Below, piece after piece: positions 53,112-61,860 of a stretch of DNA of 64,000 bases. The stretch covers positions 74,264 through 138,263 of the forward strand of contig JAECRL010000004.1 in the NCBI GenBank assembly GCA_016000265.1. Reading direction: 5' to 3'. The notes beneath the pieces are model-generated. The model was not told the origin of the DNA. It searched no databases and was given only the letters and a program-made list of their open reading frames with translations. Position numbers and translations under genes: made by a program. How positions within the stretch are numbered: the stretch's first letter is position 1; the number at the start of each line of letters is the position of its first letter. Source of the stretch: Burkholderiales bacterium. GTDB taxonomy: Bacteria > Pseudomonadota > Gammaproteobacteria > Burkholderiales > Burkholderiaceae_C.

Positions 53112-55690
53112 GCGCCGCTCCGAAGATGTGCGAGAACCCTTGCGAAACCTGCGCAAAGGAAGGGTTGCCGTTGCTGCTGACGCGTTACGCGCTCATGCCA
53201 GCGGAAGCCGGCGCCCCCAAGCTGAGCGGGCACCTCGACAGCGCAGACCTGAAGAAGGTTCCCTTGGGAGGGGGGGCTCACTATGGCTTGCGGCTGCTGC
53301 GAAGCGGCTACGTCTATGTGCATGACGAGGCCCGCAAGCGCTGGGACGAATACTTCGTCACCGCCGACGGCTTCTTGACCAAGATGCCGCCCATGGTCAT
53401 GGCCTTCAAGGTGCAATCCACGCCTGCCACGACCTTCCGCTGCGCACGCAACGGCGCGGCGCCCCTGGCGGGCGTCATCTCCATCCAGAACCCCAAACAC
53501 GCCACCCAGGTCTGGATCGCGTTCAGCAACGTGCAATGGACCCCCGCCGTCTGGCAAAAGCACGCCGACGCCGCATTCAGGCAAAAGCACATGCTTTGCA
53601 TCACGGTTGCTGGCGGCAAGGTGAGCCCACAACCAGGCACCGCCCCGCTGGAATCACTCAAGGAGCACGTGACCGAGTTCAAGATGGCACAGGCGTCGGC
53701 CGCACAGGCATTCGGCCAGTGGTGCCCCCACCACTACAACGGCCGACAACAGGCCGGCGATGCCTTGCTCCAGGCGGTTCAGCAGGCCAGACCGCAAGGC
53801 GGTGCGGCCATCGTGGCCCTGCATGATCCGGTTGGGCTCGTGCAGGAGTTGGCCAGCTTGGCTGCGCTTCGAAAACACACCTACATGAGCCATGCGTCGG
53901 TGGCCAAGCCCTTGTTTGCCGCCAGCATGATCGACACGCTGGAAGCGCAGATCAAGACGCAAGCCAAACTGGCCGAAATGGTTGCAGGTGAAGACTTGGC
54001 AGAAAGCATGGAGAACAGCCCTGCGGACTACAGCGCCAACGCGGCGATGGCTGGAGTTCCTTACAGCAACCCGTGGGCAGCTCAAAAGATCCGCGAAAGC
54101 ATCACCCCGGCATCCATTGAAGCGGCCGCAAACAAGAAGTGGCGCCAATACACCCATGTTGCACGCGGGCAGGGCGCCTCTCGCCTTGATGTAGACGGCA
54201 GCAAGAAATGGCTCAAGGATCACTCAACACGCTTCAAGCAATTTGATGAACAAAGCGTTGCCCCACTGGCTCGCGCCCACGCAGCCTGGATGCAGCACCC
54301 TTGCATGGTCAGCCACATGAGTTGCAACCATGACAGCCAGGACCTCGCCAGCGGCACGGCCTACGCAGCCACGGTACTCGAAATGATCCAGCAGACGGAC
54401 GAGTTGATGCCCAGCTACGACCTGTACCTGCGCTGGCTCATGGATGGCCGCTTCACCGAACAAAACCTGGTCATGCGAGCGCTGTCCCTCAATCAGGACA
54501 AGATTGCAGCATCCATCGAGAAAGCCGACAAGCCCTCTTTGGATGAACGTGCCTTCCCGAGCGACGCCATCTTTGGTGGGATCGCCAGCCAGTTTGGCAA
54601 ACTTGCCGATGAAGCCAAGGCTGTGCACAGCAAGCTGCTTGCCGGCTTGAGCGGGCCGGCCATTTCCTACTGGAACGAATTCCAGGCCGGCAGGGTGAGC
54701 CCGGCATTTGCCGCCACGCTGTCCGGCGCGAGCGGCAAGCAGATCGTGCGCTTGCCTCTGGTGGGCAACCGCAGTCAGTTGATCGAGGCCTATGTGCGCC
54801 AGATCATGCGGCTCAACCCCAACATGGTGATGAACCAGAACCAACTGCGGCAAGCGGTCGCGGCTCAAACACGCTTGATGCAACTGCAAGGTGTCAAGAT
54901 GAACGAGGGGCGCAAGCTCGCGTGGTATGTGCTGTTGGATGCCGAGGCCGCTAGGTCAGCCGTTGGCGCTGCAAAAGCGGCAGGCAAGTCAGGCCAGGTC
55001 CTGGCCAATGAACTGGCCACCGCCGCGATGCGCAGCCCACAGGTCGTGCGCGACATGGAGCTCAGCGCCATCAACGCCATGGCCAAGGCTGGACAGAAGG
55101 CACTGGCGGCAACCGTGGTCGGTGCCGTGCTGATGGGCTGGAACTACACCAAACTGGAAGAAGACCTGGCCAACGGCATGAGCCATGAACTGAAGGAGGC
55201 CACGCTCAAGCTCTATGCGGGACGCGTGGCCGTGGCGGGGTTTGTGTCGGAGAAAATGGGCGAAGGGATCAAGAAGCTGGGGGAGACTCGGCTGAAAAAC
55301 GCTGCCGGCCGATTCACCTCGATCGCGCCTCAGGCGTTGCGCTTCGCTGGTCGCATTGCCGGACTGGGGGCTGGGGTGTTTGTGGGCATCATGGACATCA
55401 GCAAATCGTTTGATGAACACAAAAAAGGCGACATCGGCATGGCAAGGGCTTGTGCTTTGTCGGGTGGTGCCGCGGTCGCCTTGTCGTTGTATGCCTTTTT
55501 CGCCGCGTCATTTGGTCCTGTCGGCTGGGTGTTGTTGGGACTGGTCTTGCTCGTCACACTGTGGATCGAGTCAAACAAAGACAACAAGCTGCAGGAGTGG
55601 TTGTCTCGATGCCATTTCGGTGTTGGTGACGGGAAGTACCCCGATCAAACAACACAAATCCACCAGTACAAGCTGGCCGTACAGTCATAA
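53108..55690 (+). CDS. VasX-like membrane-active T6SS effector
   Basis: 860 residues. The N-terminus (CETCAKEGLPLLLTRYALMP) and the GLRLLRSGYVYVHDEA segment match the N-terminal region of VasX/BTH_I2691-type T6SS effectors. A long helical middle follows. The C-terminus has hydrophobic segments (about 670-685, 748-765, and 785-825 with YAFFAASFGPVGWVLLGLVL) that could insert into a target cell membrane and form pores. Base composition is clearly lower in GC than the surrounding genome. Followed by two related membrane proteins that probably give immunity. No catalytic motif recognised. Confidence 0.82.
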   Translation: MSAAPKMCENPCETCAKEGLPLLLTRYALMPAEAGAPKLSGHLDSADLKKVPLGGGAHYGLRLLRSGYVYVHDEARKRWDEYFVTADGFLTKMPPMVMAFKVQSTPATTFRCARNGAAPLAGVISIQNPKHATQVWIAFSNVQWTPAVWQKHADAAFRQKHMLCITVAGGKVSPQPGTAPLESLKEHVTEFKMAQASAAQAFGQWCPHHYNGRQQAGDALLQAVQQARPQGGAAIVALHDPVGLVQELASLAALRKHTYMSHASVAKPLFAASMIDTLEAQIKTQAKLAEMVAGEDLAESMENSPADYSANAAMAGVPYSNPWAAQKIRESITPASIEAAANKKWRQYTHVARGQGASRLDVDGSKKWLKDHSTRFKQFDEQSVAPLARAHAAWMQHPCMVSHMSCNHDSQDLASGTAYAATVLEMIQQTDELMPSYDLYLRWLMDGRFTEQNLVMRALSLNQDKIAASIEKADKPSLDERAFPSDAIFGGIASQFGKLADEAKAVHSKLLAGLSGPAISYWNEFQAGRVSPAFAATLSGASGKQIVRLPLVGNRSQLIEAYVRQIMRLNPNMVMNQNQLRQAVAAQTRLMQLQGVKMNEGRKLAWYVLLDAEAARSAVGAAKAAGKSGQVLANELATAAMRSPQVVRDMELSAINAMAKAGQKALAATVVGAVLMGWNYTKLEEDLANGMSHELKEATLKLYAGRVAVAGFVSEKMGEGIKKLGETRLKNAAGRFTSIAPQALRFAGRIAGLGAGVFVGIMDISKSFDEHKKGDIGMARACALSGGAAVALSLYAFFAASFGPVGWVLLGLVLLVTLWIESNKDNKLQEWLSRCHFGVGDGKYPDQTTQIHQYKLAVQS

Positions 55691-55705
55691 GAAGTCGAAT
55701 TCAAT

Positions 55706-56626
55706 ATGTCCACGCTCAGTCCCTACGGCATGTTTGGCTTCAAGGTCAAGCGTCCGCTCCGCGATCAAGAACTGACTCACCATTTCAGCACCAATGAACC
55801 TGCTAGCGATCATCCTCATTACGACTTGTCGCTGACTCTGCTCAACAGCACCTTTGTGGAGTGCGTGGACAAGTGGTATGCCATGCGGGGTATGGTGGCG
55901 TTTGCCATGACCCCATTCGCCTTGTTGATGTGTGGCTATATGGGCTTCTCGCTCTACGTGGCCATCACCGCGCCAGATTGGCCCATGTACTTTGTCGCCG
56001 CATTTGCGGCATGCATCCTTGCATTCGTTGTCTATGCGTTTACCCTGGACGCCTTTGCATACACGCACTACCCCATTCGGTTCAACCGAAGAAACAGGCA
56101 GGTCTATGTATTTCGCAGAAATGGCTCTGTGTTCAAGGCAGGATGGGATGACCTCTACTGGACAATCTATGGTCACGGTGTAGGTGCAGAGGATCTGTTC
56201 GTTGCTGGCCACAGCCTGAACCCCAGCGACCGCACTGTTAAAGAAACGTTTGGCCTCAGCACTGTCACGGCAGGTGCGGCAGGCGAAGAGAATCTCAGAT
56301 CGCTCTTCGAATTTTTCCGGATTTATATGGAGTCGGGGCCCGATCAGGTGCTGAAGGCGCTTCATCCCACGCCACTCATCATGCTGCCTGGCATTCACAA
56401 GCAAAAGGAGTCTTGGCGGTTCGGATGGGAGTACCTCACCTTGAACCTCAAAGGTTTTCCTTTGCTGCAAGTGGTGATGCAAGTTTTCATCCTGCCAATG
56501 AGCTTGTTCCGCTGGATCGCCATGCGCACCAGCAAGATCCCCCAGTGGCCACAGTGGGTGGAAGACGAATGCCACGTCGAGCCTGATGACCCTTGGGTCA
56601 GGGATGAACGGCACGCGGCGAAGTGA
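55706..56626 (+). CDS. DUF6708-like membrane protein, probable T6SS immunity (copy 1)
   Basis: 306 residues. It starts MSTLSPYGMFGFKVKRPL, with two membrane helices at about 58-82 and 92-118 and a cytoplasmic part with FRRNGSVFKAGWDDLYWTIY. It ends WPQWVEDECHVEPDDPWVRD. It follows the effector by 15 bases, as immunity genes usually do. DUF6708-like proteins recur beside such effectors; immunity is inferred from position and membrane topology. Confidence 0.75.
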   Translation: MSTLSPYGMFGFKVKRPLRDQELTHHFSTNEPASDHPHYDLSLTLLNSTFVECVDKWYAMRGMVAFAMTPFALLMCGYMGFSLYVAITAPDWPMYFVAAFAACILAFVVYAFTLDAFAYTHYPIRFNRRNRQVYVFRRNGSVFKAGWDDLYWTIYGHGVGAEDLFVAGHSLNPSDRTVKETFGLSTVTAGAAGEENLRSLFEFFRIYMESGPDQVLKALHPTPLIMLPGIHKQKESWRFGWEYLTLNLKGFPLLQVVMQVFILPMSLFRWIAMRTSKIPQWPQWVEDECHVEPDDPWVRDERHAAK

Positions 56627-56697
56627 ACTCGTCAACACGCGTCTTCGTACTCACTACTCAGACAGATCGTCTTCAGCCTCAGAAGATCGCGTTCGAC

Positions 56698-57621
56698 ATG
56701 TCCACGCTCAGCCCCTACGGCATGTTTGGCTTCAAGGTCAGGCGTCCGCTCAGCAATCAAGAACTGATTCATCACTTCAGCATCCATGAGCCTGCCAGCG
56801 AGCATCCTCACTACGACTTGTCGCTGACCCTGCTCAACAGCACTTTTGCGGAGTGTGTGGACAAGTGGTATGCCATGCGGGGCCTTGTGTTGATGATTGC
56901 ATCGATATTTGGCCTCTTGTCCATGTATGGACTGTACACAGCCATTTTGATATCGAACTATGAGAGTGCGCCAGGCTGGCTCATGCTTCTGGCACTGCTG
57001 CCAATTGGAATGATCGGTTGGCTGGCTTATGTGGTGACACTGGACGCGTTCACCTATACCCACTATCCCATCCGGTTCAACCGCAAGAACCAGCAGGTCT
57101 ATGCATTCCGCCGTAATGGCTCGGTGCTCAAGGTCGCTTGGAAGGACATCTACTGGACCATTCATGGTGCCGGGGTCGGCGTGCAATCCATTTTTGTAGC
57201 CGGGCATGTCATGTCCCCCGATGGGCAGACCGTGCAGGAAACCTTTGCTCTAGCAGGTGACACGGTAGGCAAGGCCGGAGAACAAGAGTTGCGCGATCTC
57301 TTTGAGTTCTTCCGGCTCTACATGGAAAAGGGCCCTGAACAGGTGCTGAAAGCCCTTCATCCCACCCCGCTCATCATGCTGCCGGGCATTCACAAACAGA
57401 AAGAGTCCTGGCGATTCGGGTGGGAGCGGATCACCCTGCACGAAAACGGCTCATTGATTGGCATGGTGCTCTATCAAGTCGTGGCCATCCCGATGAGCCT
57501 GTTCCGCTGGATCGCCATGCGCACCAGCAAGATCCCCCAATGGCCGCAGTGGGTGGAAGACGAATGCCGCATCGAGCCTGACGACCCCTGGATCCGGGAT
57601 GAGCGGCACGCGGCGAAGTGA
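56698..57621 (+). CDS. DUF6708-like membrane protein, probable T6SS immunity (copy 2)
   Basis: 307 residues from the ATG at 56698, where sequence identical to copy 1 begins (MSTLSPYGMFGFKVRRPL); a longer frame from 56623 has no counterpart in copy 1. Two membrane helices (about 58-80 and 92-116) differ from those of copy 1. It may protect against the same effector or against related ones met in competitors. Confidence 0.75.
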   Translation: MSTLSPYGMFGFKVRRPLSNQELIHHFSIHEPASEHPHYDLSLTLLNSTFAECVDKWYAMRGLVLMIASIFGLLSMYGLYTAILISNYESAPGWLMLLALLPIGMIGWLAYVVTLDAFTYTHYPIRFNRKNQQVYAFRRNGSVLKVAWKDIYWTIHGAGVGVQSIFVAGHVMSPDGQTVQETFALAGDTVGKAGEQELRDLFEFFRLYMEKGPEQVLKALHPTPLIMLPGIHKQKESWRFGWERITLHENGSLIGMVLYQVVAIPMSLFRWIAMRTSKIPQWPQWVEDECRIEPDDPWIRDERHAAK

Positions 57622-57695
57622 CGCCGTGCGGTTCCGCTCGAGCGGATCAGGCGCGGCCTCACGGCGCGCTGGGCATCCAGGGCGAATGCCCCACC

Positions 57696-57944
57696 TCACC
57701 GATAAAACACCTCCACCCGGCCCTTGAGCTTGATGGTCAGTGCGCGGCCCTTGCGGTCCACGGCCTTGCCGGCGGGCACCTTGATCCAGCCTTCGCTGAC
57801 GCAGTACTCTTCGACGTCGAAGCGTTCCTTGTCGTTGAAGCGGATGCCGATGTCGTGCTCGAAGACGGCGGCGACGTGGTGCGGGCTGCGGGGGTCGATG
57901 GAGAGGTGGTCGGGCAGGTCGGGGCGCGGGGCGGTCTGGCTCAT
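57696..57944 (-). CDS. DUF3297 family protein
   Basis: 82 residues from the ATG at 57944. LPDHLSIDPRSPHH, VEEYCVSEGWIKVPAGKAVD and GRALTIKLKGRVEVFYR match the short, highly conserved DUF3297 family common in proteobacteria. Function unknown. A TTG start at 57974 would add 10 residues. Confidence 0.88.
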   Translation of the reverse strand: MSQTAPRPDLPDHLSIDPRSPHHVAAVFEHDIGIRFNDKERFDVEEYCVSEGWIKVPAGKAVDRKGRALTIKLKGRVEVFYR

Positions 57945-57996
57945 GGGCGGTGTCTCGATGGACGTTTCAAACAAGGCCGCCAGTTTAGGGGACGCC

Positions 57997-58275
57997 TCAG
58001 GCCAGCGTCTTGGGCGGGTTGCCCGACTCGGGCGGGCCGCCCCGGTGGGACTTGGTCCAGCTGTAGCCGTCGGGGAGTTCGTCGCTGACGCCGGCCGGGC
58101 CCACGCTGTCGCCCAGTTCGGTGTTGATGACGACGTGCTGGTGCAGCGGCGCGCCCTGGGGGTCGCGCGCCTTGCGGCGGGACTCGGCGAAGGCCAGCGC
58201 GGCCAGCAGCTGGTCGTCGGCGAAGGCCTGCACGCTGGGGTGGCCCTGGGTCAGCCAGTAAACGACGATGCTCAT
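57997..58275 (-). CDS. Small uncharacterised protein
   Basis: 92 residues. MSIVVYWLTQGHPSVQAFAD at the start and DGYSWTKSHRGGPP near the end. The start overlaps the stop of the upstream GGDEF-EAL gene by 4 bases (ATGA), so it is probably co-translated. No family recognised. Confidence 0.65.
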   Translation of the reverse strand: MSIVVYWLTQGHPSVQAFADDQLLAALAFAESRRKARDPQGAPLHQHVVINTELGDSVGPAGVSDELPDGYSWTKSHRGGPPESGNPPKTLA

Positions 58276-60236
58276 GCGGCGCATTCTTCCATGACTTGGG
58301 TCGGCGCCCAGATGCCGCCGTCGAAGCCGTCGTCGCCCTCCTGCTTGCGCAGCCAGTCCAGCAGCTGCATGCGGTTCATGGGCAGGGTGTAGAAGTCGCC
58401 TTGCAGCATCTGGCAACCCGCCTGGCGCAACCAGACGACTTGCTCCAGGGTCTGCACGCCCTCGGCCACGCTTTTGACGCCCAGGCGGCTCGCCAGCGAG
58501 ATCATGAGCTCCAGCAGCGCGGGGTTGAAGTGGGGCTGGCCGATGCCTTCGATGAAGCGCGCGTCGATCTTGAGCTTGTCGACCTTGAGGTCGAGCAGGC
58601 GGGTCATGGAGGAGTAGCCGGTGCCGAAGCCGTCGATGGCGATGCGGAAGGACAGGCTCGAGAGGGTCTTGAGCGTCTCGTTTTCCTTGTCGACGTGGCC
58701 GACCATGGCGGTGCTCTCGGAGACCTCGAACTCCAGGTCGTTGGGGCCGAGGCCGTGTTTGCTCAGCACGTCCTGCACGACCTGCACCAGGGTGACGTCG
58801 GCGAGCTGGCGCAAGGAGACGTCGAGGCTGACGTAGGGCAGCGGCAGGCGCTCGGCGCGCAGGGCGGCGAGGTCGGCGCACACCATGTCGAGCACCATCT
58901 TGCCCAGGGGCACGATGAGGCCGGTCTTCTCGGCCACGGGGATGAACTCCTGAGGCGGGATCAGGCCGCGGGTGGGGTGGCGCCAGCGCACCATGGACTC
59001 CACGCCGCGGATGCGGTCGTGCTGGTCGAACTGGGGCTGGTAGACCATGAAGAACTGGCGCTCTTCGATGGCTTTTTTGAGGTCGGCCTGGACCTGGGCG
59101 CGGCTGCGTGCGGCGCGGTCCATGGAGTCGTCGTAGAAGACGAGGCGGCCGCGGCCGGCGCGCTTGGCTTCGTACATGGCCAGGTCGGCGCGGTGCAGCA
59201 TTTCGCCGAGGTTGAGTTCGCCGCGCTTGAGCATGTAGGCCCCGATGCTCAGGCCCACCCACTCCTTGACGTCGCCGATCTGGATGGGCTTGGTGACCTG
59301 CTCGATGAGCACGCGGCAGATGGTCTCGATGTTGGCGCGCGAGGAGACGTCGGTGAGCAGCGCGGCGAATTCGTCGCCGCCCAGGCGGCCGAGCAGCACG
59401 CCGCCGCCCAGGGTGTAGCGCAGTCGCTGGGCCACGGCTTTGAGGACCTGGTCGCCGGCGATGTGGCCGTGGGTGTCGTTGATGAGCTTGAAGCGGTCGA
59501 GGTCGAAGTACATCAGGCACCCGTCGGTGTCCTGGGTGTTGTGGGTGAGGCCTTCGTTGTGGCGCTGCAGCGCGGTCTCGAAGGCCACGCGGTTGAGCAG
59601 GCCGGTCAGGGCGTCGGTTTCAGCGGCTTCGCGCAGGCGTGGCGCGGGCACCAGGTCGGCCGAGCGCTGGCGGTTGCGCGCGCGGCGCCAGACCGCGCCC
59701 ACGGTGGCCATCAGGGCGATGCAGACGGCCACCTCCCCGCCGGCCTGCAGCAGCGTGGGGCGCAGGTCGTAGGCGACCTTGAGGGTGTCGAGCGGCTCCA
59801 GGGCGGAGGGCACGCTCACGCACAGGGCGGGCCAGGCGAGGGGGGCCTGGCAGCGCGGCACACCGGGTCGTTCGTGGACCATGTTGCAGCGGCTGCCCTG
59901 GCAGTGCTCCATCGAGAGGATCGCCGCCATGGGCGCGAGGGCGAGGCCGACGGCTTCGGTGGCGCCCAGCATGGGCGGGGCCGCGCCGGGGGCGATGGCC
60001 TGCATGGCCGGGCCTTGTTCGATGACGGACAGCGCGATGGCGCCCTGGGCCTCGGCGCGGCGCCAGGCGTCGTGCAGGCGCGCACCCAGCAGCAGGGCGC
60101 ACAGCAGCAGGGTCACGCCGATGAGCGTGCGCGTGGGCGTGAGTCGGCTGCGGGCGACAGGGGCTTGGGGGGCGTGGGGTGCGCTGGTGGCCCCCGGTGA
60201 GACACCGGTCGAGGGAGAAGGGAGACCTGAGGCCAT
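58272..60236 (-). CDS. Membrane GGDEF-EAL protein with degenerate EAL site
   Basis: About 654 residues. A membrane helix near 38-57, a periplasmic domain of about 110 residues with Cys residues (CQGSRCNM), a second helix near 165-185, then GGDEF (GRLGGDEFAALLT, intact, no RxxD I-site) and EAL domains. The EAL signature is replaced by ESM (RGVESMVRWRHP). The Asn of the metal site is Asp (SLDVSLRQL), and DDFGTGYSS reads IDGFGTGYSS, losing one of the paired Asp metal ligands. KIDARFI and VAEGVQ remain. Phosphodiesterase activity is probably lost; it may act as a cyclase or a c-di-GMP sensor. Confidence 0.9.
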   Translation of the reverse strand: MASGLPSPSTGVSPGATSAPHAPQAPVARSRLTPTRTLIGVTLLLCALLLGARLHDAWRRAEAQGAIALSVIEQGPAMQAIAPGAAPPMLGATEAVGLALAPMAAILSMEHCQGSRCNMVHERPGVPRCQAPLAWPALCVSVPSALEPLDTLKVAYDLRPTLLQAGGEVAVCIALMATVGAVWRRARNRQRSADLVPAPRLREAAETDALTGLLNRVAFETALQRHNEGLTHNTQDTDGCLMYFDLDRFKLINDTHGHIAGDQVLKAVAQRLRYTLGGGVLLGRLGGDEFAALLTDVSSRANIETICRVLIEQVTKPIQIGDVKEWVGLSIGAYMLKRGELNLGEMLHRADLAMYEAKRAGRGRLVFYDDSMDRAARSRAQVQADLKKAIEERQFFMVYQPQFDQHDRIRGVESMVRWRHPTRGLIPPQEFIPVAEKTGLIVPLGKMVLDMVCADLAALRAERLPLPYVSLDVSLRQLADVTLVQVVQDVLSKHGLGPNDLEFEVSESTAMVGHVDKENETLKTLSSLSFRIAIDGFGTGYSSMTRLLDLKVDKLKIDARFIEGIGQPHFNPALLELMISLASRLGVKSVAEGVQTLEQVVWLRQAGCQMLQGDFYTLPMNRMQLLDWLRKQEGDDGFDGGIWAPTQVMEECAA

Positions 60237-60337
60237 TCGGCGATCCTGTGAACACGTCGGCACCACGCGGTGCCCGGGGGGAGCATGTCCTGCACTCCGT
60301 GCGTCGTTTTCGGCGCGGCTGGCGGAAAATTGAGGCC

Positions 60338-60670
60338 ATGACCGCCCCTCCCTCGCCTTTGATCTACCTGAGCTTCGACCCCAGCCTGGACACCGATGGC
60401 GTCCACACTTTCGACGCCGTGGCCTCGACCTCAGCGGGCCAGCAGGCCGCGGTGATGGCTGAAGTGGAGCGGGTTCTGGCGTGGGCGAGCACTCACTTTG
60501 CAGACGGCCCGGGGCCGCTGGACGAGGGCGGCAGCTGGTTTCACGACCTGCAATGCACCCAGGAGGACGGGGGCTGGTACACGGTCAGCCTGTCGGTGAG
60601 CGGCACGCCGGCGTTCGGCGAGGCCTTCTCAGCCGCCTTCGCGGGCGCGATCGGCCAGGGGCTGGACTGA
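60338..60670 (+). CDS. Small uncharacterised protein
   Basis: 110 residues. MTAPPSPLIYLSFDPSLDTD at the start, a helical middle (AVMAEVERVLAWASTHFADG) and a strand-rich end (GGWYTVSLSVSGTPAF). No signal peptide or known family. It diverges from the GGDEF-EAL gene, and its last 42 bases overlap the 3' end of the RlmN-type gene on the other strand. Confidence 0.6.
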   Translation: MTAPPSPLIYLSFDPSLDTDGVHTFDAVASTSAGQQAAVMAEVERVLAWASTHFADGPGPLDEGGSWFHDLQCTQEDGGWYTVSLSVSGTPAFGEAFSAAFAGAIGQGLD

Positions 60671-61744
60671 GTCGGCCACCGCACGCAGCGTGTCGGCCGA
60701 CACGAGCGGGATCGGCACCGGCTTGCGGTGGGCGGGGCGGGCGCTTTCGCGGGCGCGCAACTGGCCGCAGCCTCCGTCCACGTCCTGCCCGGCGGAGTGC
60801 CGCAGCTTGGTCAGGATGCCGCGGCGGTGCAGCCAGCGGGCCATCTCGGCGGCGCGCTCCCACGATGGGCGCTTGAAATCGAGTGCGTCCACCTCGTTGT
60901 AGGGGATGAGGTTCATCAGCGCGTACTTGCCGTGCAGCAGCCGCACGATGCCCTCCATCTCGGCTTCGCTGTCGTTGATGCCCTCCAGCAGGGTCCACTG
61001 GTACTGGATGGGGTAGCCGGTGGCGCGGGCGTAGCGCTCGCCGGCGTCGACCAGCTCCTCGGGCGTCATGGGGGCCGCGCGGGGCAGCAGCCGCGCGCGC
61101 AGCTCGGCCCGCGTGGAGTGCAGCGACAGCGCCAGCGCGGGCTTGACCCGGTCGGCGGGCAGGCTGAGCAGGCGCTCGAAGGCGCGGGGGTCGCCCACGG
61201 TGGAGAAGACGAGGTTCTTGTGGCCGATGTTGCCCAGCGTGCCCAGCAGGTCGATGGCCTCCAGCACGTTGTCGAGGTTGTGCGAGGGCTCGCCCATGCC
61301 CATGAAGACGACCTTCTTGACCGGGCGGCGCGTGCGAGCCAGGGCCACCTGGGCGACGATTTCGGCGCTGCCGATCTGGCGCAGCAGGCCGTCCTGGCCG
61401 GTCATGCAGAACACGCAGCCCACGGCGCAGCCGACCTGGGAGGACACGCACAGGCCGTCGCGCGGCAGCAGCACGCTTTCGCAGGTCTGGCCGCCGCTCA
61501 GGCCCACGAGCAGGCGCTCGGAGCCGTCCGCGCCCGGGTGGGCCGAGCGCAGGGTGGCCAGGCCCCCGACCTCGGCCAGCAGCGCGTCCAGGCCCTCGCG
61601 CACGGACTGGGGGAGGAAGTCTTCGGGGCGACGCTTGCCGCCTTCTTGCGGCAGGGCCTGCGCCCACAGGCGCAGCACGCGCTGGATGTGGACGGGCTTG
61701 GCGCCCAGGTCGGCGAGGCGTTGACGGATGTGCTTGATGCGCAT
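60629..61744 (-). CDS. RlmN-family radical SAM methyltransferase
   Basis: 371 residues from the ATG at 61744. The radical SAM cluster motif CxxxCxxC is CAVGCVFC, preceded by LCVSSQVG with the extra Cys known from RlmN. The methyl-carrying Cys is in GQDVDGGCGQLRA. KVVFMGMGEPSHNLDNVL, NLVFSTVGDPRAF and PALALSLHSTRAELRARLLP are typical. RlmN methylates A2503 of 23S rRNA and A37 of tRNAs. This may be a second family member, as Burkholderiales usually carry rlmN near ndk/pilF; that is inference. Confidence 0.88.
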   Translation of the reverse strand: MRIKHIRQRLADLGAKPVHIQRVLRLWAQALPQEGGKRRPEDFLPQSVREGLDALLAEVGGLATLRSAHPGADGSERLLVGLSGGQTCESVLLPRDGLCVSSQVGCAVGCVFCMTGQDGLLRQIGSAEIVAQVALARTRRPVKKVVFMGMGEPSHNLDNVLEAIDLLGTLGNIGHKNLVFSTVGDPRAFERLLSLPADRVKPALALSLHSTRAELRARLLPRAAPMTPEELVDAGERYARATGYPIQYQWTLLEGINDSEAEMEGIVRLLHGKYALMNLIPYNEVDALDFKRPSWERAAEMARWLHRRGILTKLRHSAGQDVDGGCGQLRARESARPAHRKPVPIPLVSADTLRAVADSVQPLADRAREGG

Positions 61745-61860
61745 GGTGGCGGGGGCGGTGAAGGCGCCAGTGTAGTCAGGGTGAGGCAAGCGGGTGAGCC
61801 GGCAGGGGATCCCGGGGTGGCGTCTGCGGACACGGCCTCGCGCGGGTACAGTGGGCCCGC

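Larger units (their letters stand above)
55706..57621 (+). repeat. Tandem duplication of the probable immunity gene
   Basis: The two genes at 55706-56626 and 56698-57621 share long identical peptide stretches, for example ALHPTPLIMLPGIHKQKESW and MSLFRWIAMRTSKIPQWPQW, while the membrane helices differ more. This indicates duplication followed by divergence in the membrane part. Confidence 0.9.
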
